This document shows, piece after piece, positions 23,990-32,799 of a DNA stretch of 64,000 bases; positions within the stretch are counted from its first letter, which is position 1; each line of letters opens with the position of its first letter. The position numbers were made by a program, and so were the translations under genes. The notes under the pieces were generated by a model, which was not told the DNA's origin, did no database searches, and saw only the letters and a program-made list of their open reading frames with translations. The stretch comes from Leucobacter celer subsp. astrifaciens (GTDB taxonomy: Bacteria > Actinomycetota > Actinomycetes > Actinomycetales > Microbacteriaceae), in the NCBI RefSeq assembly GCF_001273835.1, contig NZ_JHEI01000138.1, positions 1 to 64,000 on the forward strand, in the 5' to 3' direction.

Positions 23990-25330
23990 ATGAAGAGGAA
24001 GTTCACTGGCCTCGCCGCCGCGGCCGTGGCCTCGGCACTGCTGTTCACCGGCTGCGGCCAGAGCGCGCCGACCGGCGGAGGCTCGGGCGACGGCGCTTCG
24101 AACGGGGACGCATCGATCACGCTCTGGCTGATCGGCGGCGATACGCCCGACGCGCTGCGCGACTACCTGACGGCCGAGTTCGCCGAGCAGACCGGGGCCA
24201 CCCTCAAGATCGAGGAGCAGACCTGGGGCGACATCATCACCAACCTCACCACCAAGCTCCCCGACCCGAAGAACACCCCCGACGTGACGGAGATCGGCAA
24301 CACCCAGTCTCCGACCTTCACCAACGCGGGCGCGTTCCTCGACATCAGCGACCTGTACGACGAGCTCGGCGGCGACCAGCTGCTGCAGTCCTTCGTCGAG
24401 GTCGGCGCGGTCGATGACAAGAACTACACCCTCCCCTACTACTTCGGCTCGCGCTACGTCTTCGCCCGCAGCGACGTCTTCGCCGAGGCGGGCGTCGATC
24501 AGCCCGAGACCCTCGACGAGTTCAACGCCGCTGTGAAGACGATCGCCGAGCAGAACCCGCGCGACATCGAGAACTTCTCCGGCTTCTGGCTGGGCGGGCA
24601 GGACTGGCGCAACGGCATCTCCTGGATCTTCGCGAACGGCGGCGACATCGCCCAATACCGCGACGGCCAGTGGGTGGCCACCCTCGACTCCCCCGAATCG
24701 CTCAAGGGTCTCGAGCAGCTGCAGGATCTGTACCGCAACGCCTCGAAGGCGCCGAACGACGCCAAGGACGAGTCGATCTGGACCTACGTCAACGACTCCG
24801 ACACCCGTGACGAGGCCGAGACCTCCCTGGGAGCAGCGAGCATCCTCGCGCCGGGCTGGGCCCACTGGTCGATCGGAGACCTGGTCGAGGGCGACGACGG
24901 CGAGCAGGTGCGCGAGTGGAACGACGACAAGTTCGCGGCCTACCCGCTGCCGGGCAACGACGGCAACCCCGCCCCGGTCTTCGCCGGGGGCTCGAACATC
25001 GGCATCTCGGCTCAGACGCAGAACCCCGAGCTCGCGAAGGATCTGATGCGGATCATCTTCTCCGAGGAGTACCAGACCCTTCTGGGCGAGAACGGACTCG
25101 GCCCCGCCAACTCCGAGTACACCTCATCGCTCGGCGACGACCAGTTCGCCACGGCGCTGATCGATTCGGCCTCCAACTCGAAGCTCACCCCGGCCGCGCC
25201 GGGCTGGGCCGCGATCGAGGCGAAGAACATCATGGAGGAGTTCTTCGCGCAGATCCGCGACGCCGATGATCTCGAGCAGCTGGCGAAGGACACCAACGCC
25301 CAGCTCGACGCCCTGCTCAACCAGCAGTAG
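23990..25330 (+). CDS. Sugar ABC transporter substrate-binding lipoprotein
   Basis: This 446-residue family 1 solute-binding protein has a lipoprotein signal (ASALLFTGCGQ, lipidated Cys about residue 21). The mature domain begins with SITLWLIGGDTPDALRDYLTAEFAEQTG. It is the extracellular receptor of the following two permeases. An AAGGAAG box precedes the ATG. The presence of an N-acetylhexosaminidase and a ROK kinase in the same operon suggests GlcNAc-containing disaccharides, either chitobiose-like or muropeptide sugars, as ligand. That substrate is an inference from neighbours. Confidence 0.92.
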   Translation: MKRKFTGLAAAAVASALLFTGCGQSAPTGGGSGDGASNGDASITLWLIGGDTPDALRDYLTAEFAEQTGATLKIEEQTWGDIITNLTTKLPDPKNTPDVTEIGNTQSPTFTNAGAFLDISDLYDELGGDQLLQSFVEVGAVDDKNYTLPYYFGSRYVFARSDVFAEAGVDQPETLDEFNAAVKTIAEQNPRDIENFSGFWLGGQDWRNGISWIFANGGDIAQYRDGQWVATLDSPESLKGLEQLQDLYRNASKAPNDAKDESIWTYVNDSDTRDEAETSLGAASILAPGWAHWSIGDLVEGDDGEQVREWNDDKFAAYPLPGNDGNPAPVFAGGSNIGISAQTQNPELAKDLMRIIFSEEYQTLLGENGLGPANSEYTSSLGDDQFATALIDSASNSKLTPAAPGWAAIEAKNIMEEFFAQIRDADDLEQLAKDTNAQLDALLNQQ

Positions 25331-25343
25331 CCCCGCGGGCGTA

Positions 25344-25389
25344 GAGTCGCGGGATCCGGGTCGAACCCCCGGACCGGGTCCCGCGACTC
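25344..25389 (+). repeat. Intra-operon hairpin after the binding-protein gene
   Basis: GAGTCGCGGGATCCGG and its near-complement (ending GTCCCGCGACTC) form a stem of about 16 bases with one mismatch. It lies between the binding protein and the first permease. Hairpins here commonly protect the binding-protein message and allow its higher expression. The arm GAGTCGCGGGAT resembles GAGTCGCAGGAT at 59046-59056. Confidence 0.7.
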
Positions 25390-25427
25390 CGCGCCGAACA
25401 GCCCCAGAACCCCGAGAAAGGCCCGCG

Positions 25428-26408
25428 ATGAGCACCGCCCCCGCAGCGCCCACGGCGCCGCCGATGCAGACGGAGCCCGCCTCCGCCGCACCGACCGAGC
25501 AGCCGCGACCGCCGCGGCGCCGCAAGCTGCGCATCACCCCGTACGCGCTGCTGCTGCCCGCGACGCTCATCGTGCTGCTGGCGCTCGGGTACCCGATCGT
25601 CTGGCAGCTGATCACCTCGATGCAGCACTTCGGACTCGCACAGCAGTTCGGCCAGCCGCCCGAGTGGATCTGGTTCGAGAACTACATCGAGCTCTTCGGA
25701 TCCACCACCACCTGGCTCGTGGTCGCCCGCTCCGTGGTCTTCTGCCTCGTGACCGCCGCGGTGACGATGATCGTGGGGGTCGGCTTCGCGCTGCTCATGC
25801 AGGCGGTCCCGACGGTGATCCGCGTCATCCTGCAGATCTCGCTGCTGCTGGCGTGGGCCACCCCGGTCGTCGCCGCGATGACCATCTGGAACTGGATGTT
25901 CGACTGGAACCGCGGCCTGGTGAACTGGACGCTCACCGGCCTCGGTCTCCCCTTCAACGGCTTCAACTGGCTGCAGAACCCGCTGACCTTCTTCTTCGTC
26001 GCCCTCATCATCGTGGTCTGGATGAGCGTGCCCTTCGTGGCGTTCTCGGTCTACGCGGGGCTGACCCAGGTACCCGGAGAGGTGCTCGAAGCGGCGCAGA
26101 TGGACGGCGCCGGCCCGTGGCAGCGCTTCCGGCTGATCATCCTGCCGATCGTCAAACCGGTGCTCGGCATCGTGATGCTGCTGCAGATCATCTGGGATCT
26201 GCGGGTCTTCACCCAGATCAGGCTGCTGCAGGATCGCGGTTCGATCGCCAGCCAGACCGATGTGCTCGGCACCTACATCTACCAGCTCGGCGTCGGCTCG
26301 AGCAACTTCGCGATGGCGAGCGCGATGTCCATCTTCGTGCTGCTGCTCACGATCGCGCTGAGCTGGGCCTACGTCCGCAACCTGCTGAAGGAGGATGAGC
26401 AGCGATGA
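25428..26408 (+). CDS. Sugar ABC transporter permease (MalF/UgpA type)
   Basis: This 326-residue inner membrane protein has about six membrane helices after a Pro/Ala-rich cytoplasmic N-terminus. The EAA motif VLEAAQMDGAGPWQRFRLIILPIVKP contacts the ATPase. The ATG at 25428 has a GAGAAAGG box. Its stop overlaps the next permease start (ATGA). It forms the translocation pore with that protein. No ATPase gene is in the operon, so it probably uses the MsiK-type ATPase encoded at 21353-22420. Confidence 0.93.
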   Translation: MSTAPAAPTAPPMQTEPASAAPTEQPRPPRRRKLRITPYALLLPATLIVLLALGYPIVWQLITSMQHFGLAQQFGQPPEWIWFENYIELFGSTTTWLVVARSVVFCLVTAAVTMIVGVGFALLMQAVPTVIRVILQISLLLAWATPVVAAMTIWNWMFDWNRGLVNWTLTGLGLPFNGFNWLQNPLTFFFVALIIVVWMSVPFVAFSVYAGLTQVPGEVLEAAQMDGAGPWQRFRLIILPIVKPVLGIVMLLQIIWDLRVFTQIRLLQDRGSIASQTDVLGTYIYQLGVGSSNFAMASAMSIFVLLLTIALSWAYVRNLLKEDEQR

Positions 26409-27304
26409 GCCGTTCCGACACCGCGAGCATGACCGCTCCTCTGAAGCTGGTGCGCCAGCGCGGCCGCGTGCGCCCCAAGCGCGTCACCCGTGCGCTGCTC
26501 GGCGTGCTCGGCCTGGTGTTCGCCCTGATCTGGGTGTTCCCGGTCTACTGGATGGTGAACTCCTCCCTGCTGCCGAACGTGGTGCTGGAGCGGCGCACGC
26601 CCACGCTGCTGCCCTTCGGCGGATCCTTCAAGAACTTCGAGGCGGTGTTCTCCGACGGCAGCTTCCTGCGAGCGCTCGGAATGAGCCTCACCATCGCCGT
26701 CATCACCGTGTTCGTCTGCATCGTGTTCGCCTTCTTCGCCGCGCTCGCGCTCAGCCGCTTCCGCTTCAAGGGCCGCCGCAGCTTCGTGCTCGCGGTGCTC
26801 TTCATCCAGATGCTCCCCGCCGAGGGCATGTTCATCGCGCAGTACAAGCTCATGGGATCGCTCGGGCTGCTCAACACCGTCATCGGCGTGAGCATCGTCT
26901 ACATCGCGGCCGTCGTGCCGTTCACGATCTGGATGCTGCGCGGCTTCGTCGCCGGCGTGCCCGCCGATCTGGAGGAGGCCGCGATGGTCGACGGGCTCAG
27001 CCGTACGCAGGCGTTCATGCGCATCACGTTCCCCCTGCTCGCGCCCGGCCTCATCGCGAGCGGCGTCTACGCGTTCCTCCAGGCCTGGAACGAGTTCACC
27101 GTCGCTCTGGTGCTGCTCGATGCAGACGGCCAGACGCTGCCGCTCTGGCTGCGCGGCTTCATCCAGCAGTCGGCGAACCGCGCGATCGACTGGGGACAGG
27201 TGATGGCGGCGTCGACGCTCGTCGCGATCCCCGTGATCATCTTCTTCGTGTTCGTGCAGGGCCGCATGACGAGCGGCATGGTCAGCGGAGCGGTGAAGGG
27301 ATGA
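26405..27304 (+). CDS. Sugar ABC transporter permease (MalG/UgpE type)
   Basis: This 299-residue second permease of the importer has six membrane helices and the EAA loop LEEAAMVDGLSRTQAFMRITFPLLAPG. It overlaps both the preceding permease and the following glycosidase gene by four bases (ATGA), so the three are translationally coupled. It pairs with the MalF-type subunit to form the channel for an amino-sugar-containing saccharide. Confidence 0.93.
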   Translation: MSRSDTASMTAPLKLVRQRGRVRPKRVTRALLGVLGLVFALIWVFPVYWMVNSSLLPNVVLERRTPTLLPFGGSFKNFEAVFSDGSFLRALGMSLTIAVITVFVCIVFAFFAALALSRFRFKGRRSFVLAVLFIQMLPAEGMFIAQYKLMGSLGLLNTVIGVSIVYIAAVVPFTIWMLRGFVAGVPADLEEAAMVDGLSRTQAFMRITFPLLAPGLIASGVYAFLQAWNEFTVALVLLDADGQTLPLWLRGFIQQSANRAIDWGQVMAASTLVAIPVIIFFVFVQGRMTSGMVSGAVKG

Positions 27305-28812
27305 GCGAGCGCTCCCTCGCCCGCGACGTGCGCGCGACCCTCATGCCCGGTTTCACCGGGTACACCGCTCCCGCGTGGCTGCTCGAAGCCCTGGGCGACG
27401 GGCTCCTCGCGGTCTGCGTCTACGGCGGCAACGTGCGGGATCGCGCGCAGCTCGCGGCGCTCGGAGCCGAGCTGCGCGCCGCGGCGCCCCGCGCGCTCGT
27501 GGCGATCGACGAGGAGGGGGGCGAGGTCACCCGGCTGCACTACCTCGAGGGCGCCCCGTACCCCGGCGCCGCCGTGCTGGGCCGCATCGACGACCTTATA
27601 TATACGGAGGAGATCGGCCACCGCGTGGGGCGCGACATCCTCGCCAGCGGTTTCAACCTCGCGCTCGCCCCCGACGCCGACGTCAACAGCGACCCGCGCA
27701 ACCCGGTCATCGGCACGCGGAGCTTCGGCGCGGATCCCGGGCTCGCCGCGCGGCACGTCGCCGCGTGGGTGCGCGGCCTGCAGCGCGCGGGAGCCATCGC
27801 CTGCCCCAAGCACTTCCCGGGACACGGGGCGACCGCGCAGGATTCGCACCTCGCGCTCCCCGTCGTCGACGCCTCCCCCGATCTCATCGCACGCCGAGAT
27901 CTCCCGCCCTTCCGCGCGGCCGTCGAGGCCGGTGCGCGCGCGGTGATGAGCTCGCACATCCTGCTGCCGCAGGTCGATCCGACGGGCCCGGCCACCTTCA
28001 GCAGCCGGATCCTGCAGGGCATGCTGCGGGAGGAGCTCGGGTTCAGGGGCGCCATCATCAGCGATGCGCTCGACATGCAGGGCGCGAGCGGCGGGATCGG
28101 GATCCCCGAGGCCGCGGTGCGGGCGCTGACGGCCGGCTGCGATCTGCTGTGCATCGGCACCGACACCACCCCCGAGCAGCTGCGCGGGATCGAGGATCAC
28201 CTGCTCGCGGCGGTGCGCGAGGGCCGGCTCTCCGAGGATCGGCTGCGCGAGGCCGCGGATCGCGTGCGCGCGCTCGCGGCCGCCGATCCCGCGCCCACCG
28301 CCACGACCGATCACGATGCGGCGCCGCTTCCCACCGCTGACGAGGTGGCGCGCATCGCCGCCAGCTTCGCGGGCGTCGACGCGGCGCGCGCCTGGCTGCG
28401 CGAGCACCCCGGGGCGTGCGTGATCCGGGTCGAGACCGAGGCCAATATGGCCGTGGGCGTCGCCCCGTGGGGACCCTTCGCAGCGGCGGAGCACCCCCTG
28501 CCCGACCAGCGGACCATCGCGGAGGCGTTCGCGCGACGGTTGCACCGCACCGTCGACGACGACAGCACCATGCCCTGGCACGTCGCACCCGCTCGCGGCG
28601 CCATCGTCATCGGCAGGGATCTGCACCGTCACGAGTTCGCGCGCGACGGCATCGACGCGCTGCGCGAAGCGGGGCAGGCGGTACTGGCCGTCGAGACGGG
28701 CTGGCCCGGCGCCGATCCCGTTGCCGCCCGCTACGCCGATCTCGTCTGCTACGGCTCCTCGGCGCTCGCCGGGGCCGCGCTGCTCGGTCTGATCGAGGAG
28801 GGCTCCCGATGA
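27301..28812 (+). CDS. GH3 beta-N-acetylhexosaminidase (NagZ-like)
   Basis: This 503-residue protein is predicted to be cytoplasmic (no signal peptide). The GH3 catalytic barrel (about residues 10-330) carries the NagZ hallmark KHFPGHGATAQDSHLALP, whose Asp-His dyad acts as acid/base, and the nucleophile region IISDALDMQGAS. A C-terminal domain of about 150 residues follows, as in Gram-positive NagZ relatives. It should release GlcNAc from an imported disaccharide or muropeptide. It is coupled by ATGA to the permease and to the ROK kinase. At codons around 27596-27605 there is an abrupt AT-rich patch (CTT ATA TAT ACG), unlike the rest of the gene. Confidence 0.9.
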   Translation: MSERSLARDVRATLMPGFTGYTAPAWLLEALGDGLLAVCVYGGNVRDRAQLAALGAELRAAAPRALVAIDEEGGEVTRLHYLEGAPYPGAAVLGRIDDLIYTEEIGHRVGRDILASGFNLALAPDADVNSDPRNPVIGTRSFGADPGLAARHVAAWVRGLQRAGAIACPKHFPGHGATAQDSHLALPVVDASPDLIARRDLPPFRAAVEAGARAVMSSHILLPQVDPTGPATFSSRILQGMLREELGFRGAIISDALDMQGASGGIGIPEAAVRALTAGCDLLCIGTDTTPEQLRGIEDHLLAAVREGRLSEDRLREAADRVRALAAADPAPTATTDHDAAPLPTADEVARIAASFAGVDAARAWLREHPGACVIRVETEANMAVGVAPWGPFAAAEHPLPDQRTIAEAFARRLHRTVDDDSTMPWHVAPARGAIVIGRDLHRHEFARDGIDALREAGQAVLAVETGWPGADPVAARYADLVCYGSSALAGAALLGLIEEGSR

Positions 28813-29780
28813 GCGCTCCGCTCCACGTCGGAATGGATATCGGCGGTTCCAAGACCGAGGCCGTCGCGCTCGACGACGCGGGCACCGTCGTGGCGAGCAC
28901 TCGCCTGCCATCGGAACAGGGCGCCGAGGGCGTGCTGCGCACGGCCGAGCAGGCCGTCGTGGAACTGGCGCGCCGCACCGGCCGCAGAGTGGACGAGTTC
29001 GTGTCGGTGGGCGTGGGCATTCCGGGCCAGGTCGACCGGGATCGCGGCGAGGTGCGATACGCCTACAACCTCGGTATCGAACTCCTGCCGCTCACCGAGC
29101 GGCTGAGCGAGCGCACCGGCCTTCCGGTGGGCATCGACAACGACGTCACGGCCGCGGCGATCGGGGCCGCGCACCTCATGGGGCTCTCGGGAACCGTCGC
29201 GTACCTCAACCTCGGCACGGGACTCGCAGCCGGATACGTGGTCGACGGCCGCCCGCTGCGCGGTGCGCACGGGGTCGCCGGCGAGATCGGGCACCTCCCC
29301 GTCGACCCGCTCGCGCGCCCCTGCCCCTGCGGACAGCGCGGTTGTCTGGAGACCGTGGCCAGCGGATCGGCCCTCAAGGCCTACTGGCCGGCCGGCGGCG
29401 ACCACCCGGGACGCATACTGCTCGCGGCCGCCGACGCGGGAGACGAGGCCGCCCGCACCGCTCTCGACAATCTCGTGCGCGGCGCCTCGGCCAGTGTGCG
29501 CATGCTCGTGCTCACCCTCGACCCGGACACCGTGGTGATCGGCGGCGGGCTGCGCCTGCTCGGTGCGCGCCTCTTCGACGGGCTGCGCGACACCCTCGAG
29601 AACTGGTCTGCGGAATCGCCCTTCCTCGCCCGCCTCGAGCTGAGCGGCCGCGTGCAGGTGCTTCCGGAGGATTCGAGCGCAGCCGCGGTCGGTGCCGCCC
29701 TGGCGGGCGCCGGTGACGGACCCGCGGCTCCCCGACCCGTGCCGAGCGGAATCGATCGGGCACGGGTCCCGCTGAGGTAG
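28809..29780 (+). CDS. ROK family sugar kinase (likely N-acetylglucosamine kinase)
   Basis: This 323-residue ATP-dependent kinase has the phosphate loop MDIGGSKTEAVALD, catalytic Asp in GIDNDVTAAAIGAAH, the ROK signature ending GEIGHLPVDP, and the zinc-binding CPCGQRGCLE. It overlaps the glycosidase gene by four bases and closes the operon. After the glycosidase releases GlcNAc, this kinase would make GlcNAc-6-P for NagA (53.1 kb) and then NagB (20.3 kb). A glucose-specific kinase cannot be excluded from sequence. Confidence 0.9.
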   Translation: MSAPLHVGMDIGGSKTEAVALDDAGTVVASTRLPSEQGAEGVLRTAEQAVVELARRTGRRVDEFVSVGVGIPGQVDRDRGEVRYAYNLGIELLPLTERLSERTGLPVGIDNDVTAAAIGAAHLMGLSGTVAYLNLGTGLAAGYVVDGRPLRGAHGVAGEIGHLPVDPLARPCPCGQRGCLETVASGSALKAYWPAGGDHPGRILLAAADAGDEAARTALDNLVRGASASVRMLVLTLDPDTVVIGGGLRLLGARLFDGLRDTLENWSAESPFLARLELSGRVQVLPEDSSAAAVGAALAGAGDGPAAPRPVPSGIDRARVPLR

Positions 29781-29785
29781 GTGCC

Positions 29786-29836
29786 GCAGCCTGCCGCGGG
29801 GACGGGATCCGGGGGAGATCCGGGACGGCAGGCTGC
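29786..29836 (+). terminator. Hairpin closing the amino-sugar operon
   Basis: GCAGCCTGCCG (29786-29796) pairs exactly with CGGCAGGCTGC (29826-29836). An inner GGATCC/GATCC stem extends the fold. It follows the kinase stop by six bases. It lacks a T run but is well placed as a transcript end. The rest of the gap to 30030 shows no gene. Confidence 0.6.
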
Positions 29837-30031
29837 GCACCGGTTTCGGGAATGAACTCAGCGTAAAGAGGCCGGATCCCGCTGCGACCCGTTTTACGTA
29901 ACCACTACGCACGCTCCGGCGCACCTCGCGCGCGACCGCGGTTCCTCCTCCGCGGTGCCGTTCCGGGTCCCTTCCGAGTACGGCTCGGACTCCTCGGTGT
30001 CGCTTATCAGGATCTCCCGCAAGACGTCTCT

Positions 30032-30059
30032 TTGCCCGCCCGGGTTCTCACGCTAGCCT
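30032..30059 (+). promoter_or_regulatory. Promoter of the GNAT gene, leaderless
   Basis: TTGCCC (about 30032-30037) and TAGCCT (30054-30059) are 16 bases apart, and the ATG at 30066 follows six bases after the -10 box. This gives a leaderless message. Confidence 0.6.
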
Positions 30060-30065
30060 GGTGAC

Positions 30066-30518
30066 ATGAGCGCTCTGAGACTCGAAGAACTTTCCGCCGC
30101 GACCATCGTCGCCGTGAACACTCTCGGCCTGAAGCCCGGCCAGGAGCAGTTCATCACCCCGGTCTCGTACGCCGCCGCAGCCGCCGTCATCCGGCCGCAC
30201 ACCGCCTGGCAGCGCGTGGTGCTCGACGAGGACCGCGTGGTCGGCTTCATCCACGGCAACTTCGATCCCGAGGCCCCGCAGGAGGAGTTCCGTGCGGCGC
30301 TGTGGCGCATCAACGTCGACGCCGACGCCCAGGGCAAGGGCGTCGGCACCTTCGCGGTCAACGCCCTCATCGAGGAGGCCCGCCAGCGCGGCCTCGACCG
30401 CCTCACCGTGCTCTGGGAACGCGGCGAGGACGGGCCGGAGGAGTTCTTCCTGTACATCGGATTCAAGCCGATCGGCGAGACGCCCTACGGTGAGGTCATC
30501 GGCGCGATCGACCTCTGA
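30066..30518 (+). CDS. GNAT family N-acetyltransferase
   Basis: This 150-residue acetyltransferase has the acetyl-CoA loop region DAQGKGVGTFAVNALIEEARQRG (Q/R-x-x-G-x-G/A form) after strand RINVDADA. The C-terminal strand region EEFFLYIGFKPIGE closes the fold. The substrate is unknown; length and layout resemble spermidine or diamine acetyltransferases. Transcription looks leaderless. The stop is three bases before the rarD-like gene, so the two are probably co-transcribed. Confidence 0.85.
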   Translation: MSALRLEELSAATIVAVNTLGLKPGQEQFITPVSYAAAAAVIRPHTAWQRVVLDEDRVVGFIHGNFDPEAPQEEFRAALWRINVDADAQGKGVGTFAVNALIEEARQRGLDRLTVLWERGEDGPEEFFLYIGFKPIGETPYGEVIGAIDL

Positions 30519-30520
30519 GA

Positions 30521-31444
30521 TTGGCCCGGCCGCTCAGCCCCGGGGCGAGCGGCCTCCTCGCCTCCGTCGGGTCATCGCTCGCCTTCGGGGGCGTCTATTT
30601 CATCACGCCCCTGCTGGCGCCCGCCTCGGCGGAGTCGATCTGGGGCATCCGCAATCTCGTCACGATCCCGATCATCGCCCTCGCGCTGATCGGGCTGCGG
30701 CAGTGGTACGTCGTGCCCGAGATCGCGAGGCGCATCCGGCGCCGGCCGCTTCTGCTGCTCGGGATCTTCGTCTGCGGGCTGCTGATCGCCGCGCAGCTGT
30801 GGGTGTTCAGCTGGGCTCCGCTGCACGGCCGCGGACTGCAGGTCGCACTCGGCTACTTCATGCTGCCGCTCGTGCTCGTGGTGCTCGGCCGCTTCCTCTA
30901 CCGGGACCGCCTGGTGTGGTGGCAGTGGCTGGCCGCGGGGATCACCGCCGCCGGAGTGATCTTCGAGCTGGTGCGCGTCGGGGGCGTCTCGTGGGAGACG
31001 CTGCTCGTCGCGCTCGGGTACCCCGCCTACTTCGTGCTGCGGCGCTCGCTCGGCACCGGCCACCTCGGCGGCATGTTCTGGGAGTTCCTCGTGCTCGCCC
31101 CGGTCGCCGCCGTGCTGTTCGCGCTCGAGCTCGGACGAGGGTCGTCGCTCGCCGCGAACCCCTCGCTGTGGTGGCTGGGCCCGCTGTTCGCGCTGTGCTC
31201 CGGCTTCGCGCTCGTGCTCTACCTGGCCGCGTCGAGGCTGCTCACGATGAGCCTGTTCGGGCTGTTGAGCTATCTGGAGCCCGCCCTGCTGATGGTCGCA
31301 TCAATGCTCAACGGCGAGCGGATCGGCTCGGATGAGCTCGTCATCTACAGCGCCATCTGGCTGGCGGTGCTGGTGCTGGTGGCCGGCGGCGTCGCCCTGC
31401 TGCTGCGGGATCGCCGATCCGGAACTCCCCGAGATCCCGTGTAA
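30521..31444 (+). CDS. rarD: RarD-type EamA family permease
   Basis: This 307-residue membrane protein has ten predicted helices. It follows the RarD pattern: a FGGVYFITPLLAP-like first helix, QLWVFSWAPLHGRGLQVALGYFMLPL in the middle and FGLLSYLEPALLMV near the end. RarD proteins are DMT-superfamily exporters named for chloramphenicol sensitivity; the natural substrate is not established. It starts with TTG at 30521, three bases after the GNAT stop, without a clear ribosome binding site, so coupling to upstream translation is likely. The stop codon lies inside the -10 box of the next gene. Confidence 0.87.
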   Translation: MARPLSPGASGLLASVGSSLAFGGVYFITPLLAPASAESIWGIRNLVTIPIIALALIGLRQWYVVPEIARRIRRRPLLLLGIFVCGLLIAAQLWVFSWAPLHGRGLQVALGYFMLPLVLVVLGRFLYRDRLVWWQWLAAGITAAGVIFELVRVGGVSWETLLVALGYPAYFVLRRSLGTGHLGGMFWEFLVLAPVAAVLFALELGRGSSLAANPSLWWLGPLFALCSGFALVLYLAASRLLTMSLFGLLSYLEPALLMVASMLNGERIGSDELVIYSAIWLAVLVLVAGGVALLLRDRRSGTPRDPV

Positions 31445-31447
31445 GGT
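31442..31447 (+). promoter_or_regulatory. -10 box of the csoR-like gene overlapping the rarD stop
   Basis: TAAGGT is followed by six bases and the ATG at 31454. The first three bases are the stop codon of rarD. The message is probably leaderless. Confidence 0.5.
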
Positions 31448-31453
31448 GCTGCC

Positions 31454-31768
31454 ATGAGCGAAGCGATGAGCGAGGCCTGCGAGCCGCGGACGCACGGCTA
31501 CATCGAGCACAAGGACGAGCTCCTGAAGCGGCTGCGCCGCGCCGAGGGCCAGGTGCGCGGTGTGCACCGCATGGTCGAGAACGACGTCTACTGCATCGAC
31601 ATCCTCACCCAGGTCTCCGCCGCGACGAAGGCGCTGGAGCGGGTGGCGCTCGCGCTGCTCGACGACCACCTGCGGCACTGCGTCGCCTCGGCAGCGGCCG
31701 ACGGCGGCGAGGTCGCCGCCGAGAAACTGCACGAGGCCTCCGCCGCGATCGCCCGCCTCGTACGCTGA
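31454..31768 (+). CDS. CsoR/RcnR (DUF156) metal-sensing repressor
   Basis: This 104-residue all-helical repressor has KRLRRAEGQVRGVHRMVENDVYCIDILTQVSAA, the family core with the first ligand Cys in YCID. A His and second Cys lie in DHLRHCV, giving the Cu(I)-type Cys-His-Cys pattern. Binding copper would release DNA. No copper ATPase or chaperone gene lies next to it, which is unusual; its target is elsewhere or is itself. A second Met (residue 5) is an alternative start. A -10 box six bases upstream implies a leaderless message. Confidence 0.88.
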   Translation: MSEAMSEACEPRTHGYIEHKDELLKRLRRAEGQVRGVHRMVENDVYCIDILTQVSAATKALERVALALLDDHLRHCVASAAADGGEVAAEKLHEASAAIARLVR

Positions 31769-31802
31769 GCCCACCCCGCAGAACTCCGAACGAAGGAATC
31801 GC

Positions 31803-32771
31803 ATGGCCAGTTCCGCAGACGACACCGGCACCGCCGATACCGCCGAATTCGAGCTGGCCGGCCCGGGCCAGATCGATGTCACGCCCGAGATCGACGAGAT
31901 CGCCGAGCTGCGCCGCAAAGGCAGGAAGCTGCCGAAGGACGACGATCCCGACGCGCCCTGGCGACAGGGGCATCCGTACGACACCAAGATCTCGCGCACG
32001 GCCTACGAACGCGACAAGCGCAGGCTGCAGATCGAGCTGCTCAAGCTGCAGGCCTGGGTCAAGGAGACCGGCCAGAAGATCGTGATCCTCTTCGAGGGAC
32101 GCGATGCCGCCGGCAAGGGCGGCGCGATCAAGCGCTTCACCGAGCACATGAATCCGCGCGGCGCCCGCGTGGTGGCGCTCGAGATCCCCACCGAGCGCGA
32201 ACGCTCCCAGTGGTACTTCCAGCGCTACGCGGCGCACCTGCCCAGCGCCGGCGAGATCGTGCTCTTCGACCGCTCCTGGTACAACCGGGCCGGCGTGGAG
32301 CGCGTCATGGGCTACTGCACGCCCCAGCAGTACCTGGAGTTCACCCGCTCGGCTCCCGAGTTCGAACGCATGCTGGTCAACTCCGGCGTGCACCTCATCA
32401 AGTTCTGGTTCTCCGTCGGCAAGGCCGAGCAGCACTCCCGCTTCGTCGCCCGATCCCACGACGAGGTGAAGCAGTGGAAGCTCTCGCCCACGGATCTCGC
32501 CTCGCTCGACAAGTGGAACGCCTACACCGACGCGAAGGAGGCCATGTTCTTCTATACGGACACGCCTCACGCCCCCTGGACCGTCGTGAAGTCGAACGAC
32601 AAAAAGCGCGCCCGGCTCGAGGCGATGCGATGGGTGCTGTCGCGCTTCGACTATCCCGACAAGGACCGGAAGCTGGTCGGCACGCCCGACGCGAAGATCA
32701 TCGGATCGCCCGCCACCGTCTACGACGAGGGGGAGACGCCGACGGGCAGCTTTCCCGTCGTCGGCGGATGA
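31803..32771 (+). CDS. ppk2: Polyphosphate kinase 2 family protein
   Basis: This 322-residue P-loop enzyme transfers phosphate between polyphosphate and nucleotides. It has Walker A EGRDAAGKGGAIKRF, the lid region with arginines, Walker B LFDRSWYNRAGVERVMGY, and the conserved FWFSVGKAEQHSRF and WNAYTDAKEAMF segments. This matches the single-domain PPK2 class. A 50-residue acidic N-terminal extension precedes the catalytic domain. The ATG at 31803 has GAAGGA upstream. Whether it favours GDP or ADP phosphorylation cannot be read from sequence. It is followed at 28 bases by the LCP gene. Confidence 0.93.
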   Translation: MASSADDTGTADTAEFELAGPGQIDVTPEIDEIAELRRKGRKLPKDDDPDAPWRQGHPYDTKISRTAYERDKRRLQIELLKLQAWVKETGQKIVILFEGRDAAGKGGAIKRFTEHMNPRGARVVALEIPTERERSQWYFQRYAAHLPSAGEIVLFDRSWYNRAGVERVMGYCTPQQYLEFTRSAPEFERMLVNSGVHLIKFWFSVGKAEQHSRFVARSHDEVKQWKLSPTDLASLDKWNAYTDAKEAMFFYTDTPHAPWTVVKSNDKKRARLEAMRWVLSRFDYPDKDRKLVGTPDAKIIGSPATVYDEGETPTGSFPVVGG

Positions 32772-32799
32772 GCCCGTGGAACGCGCCTAGGAGCCCGTC

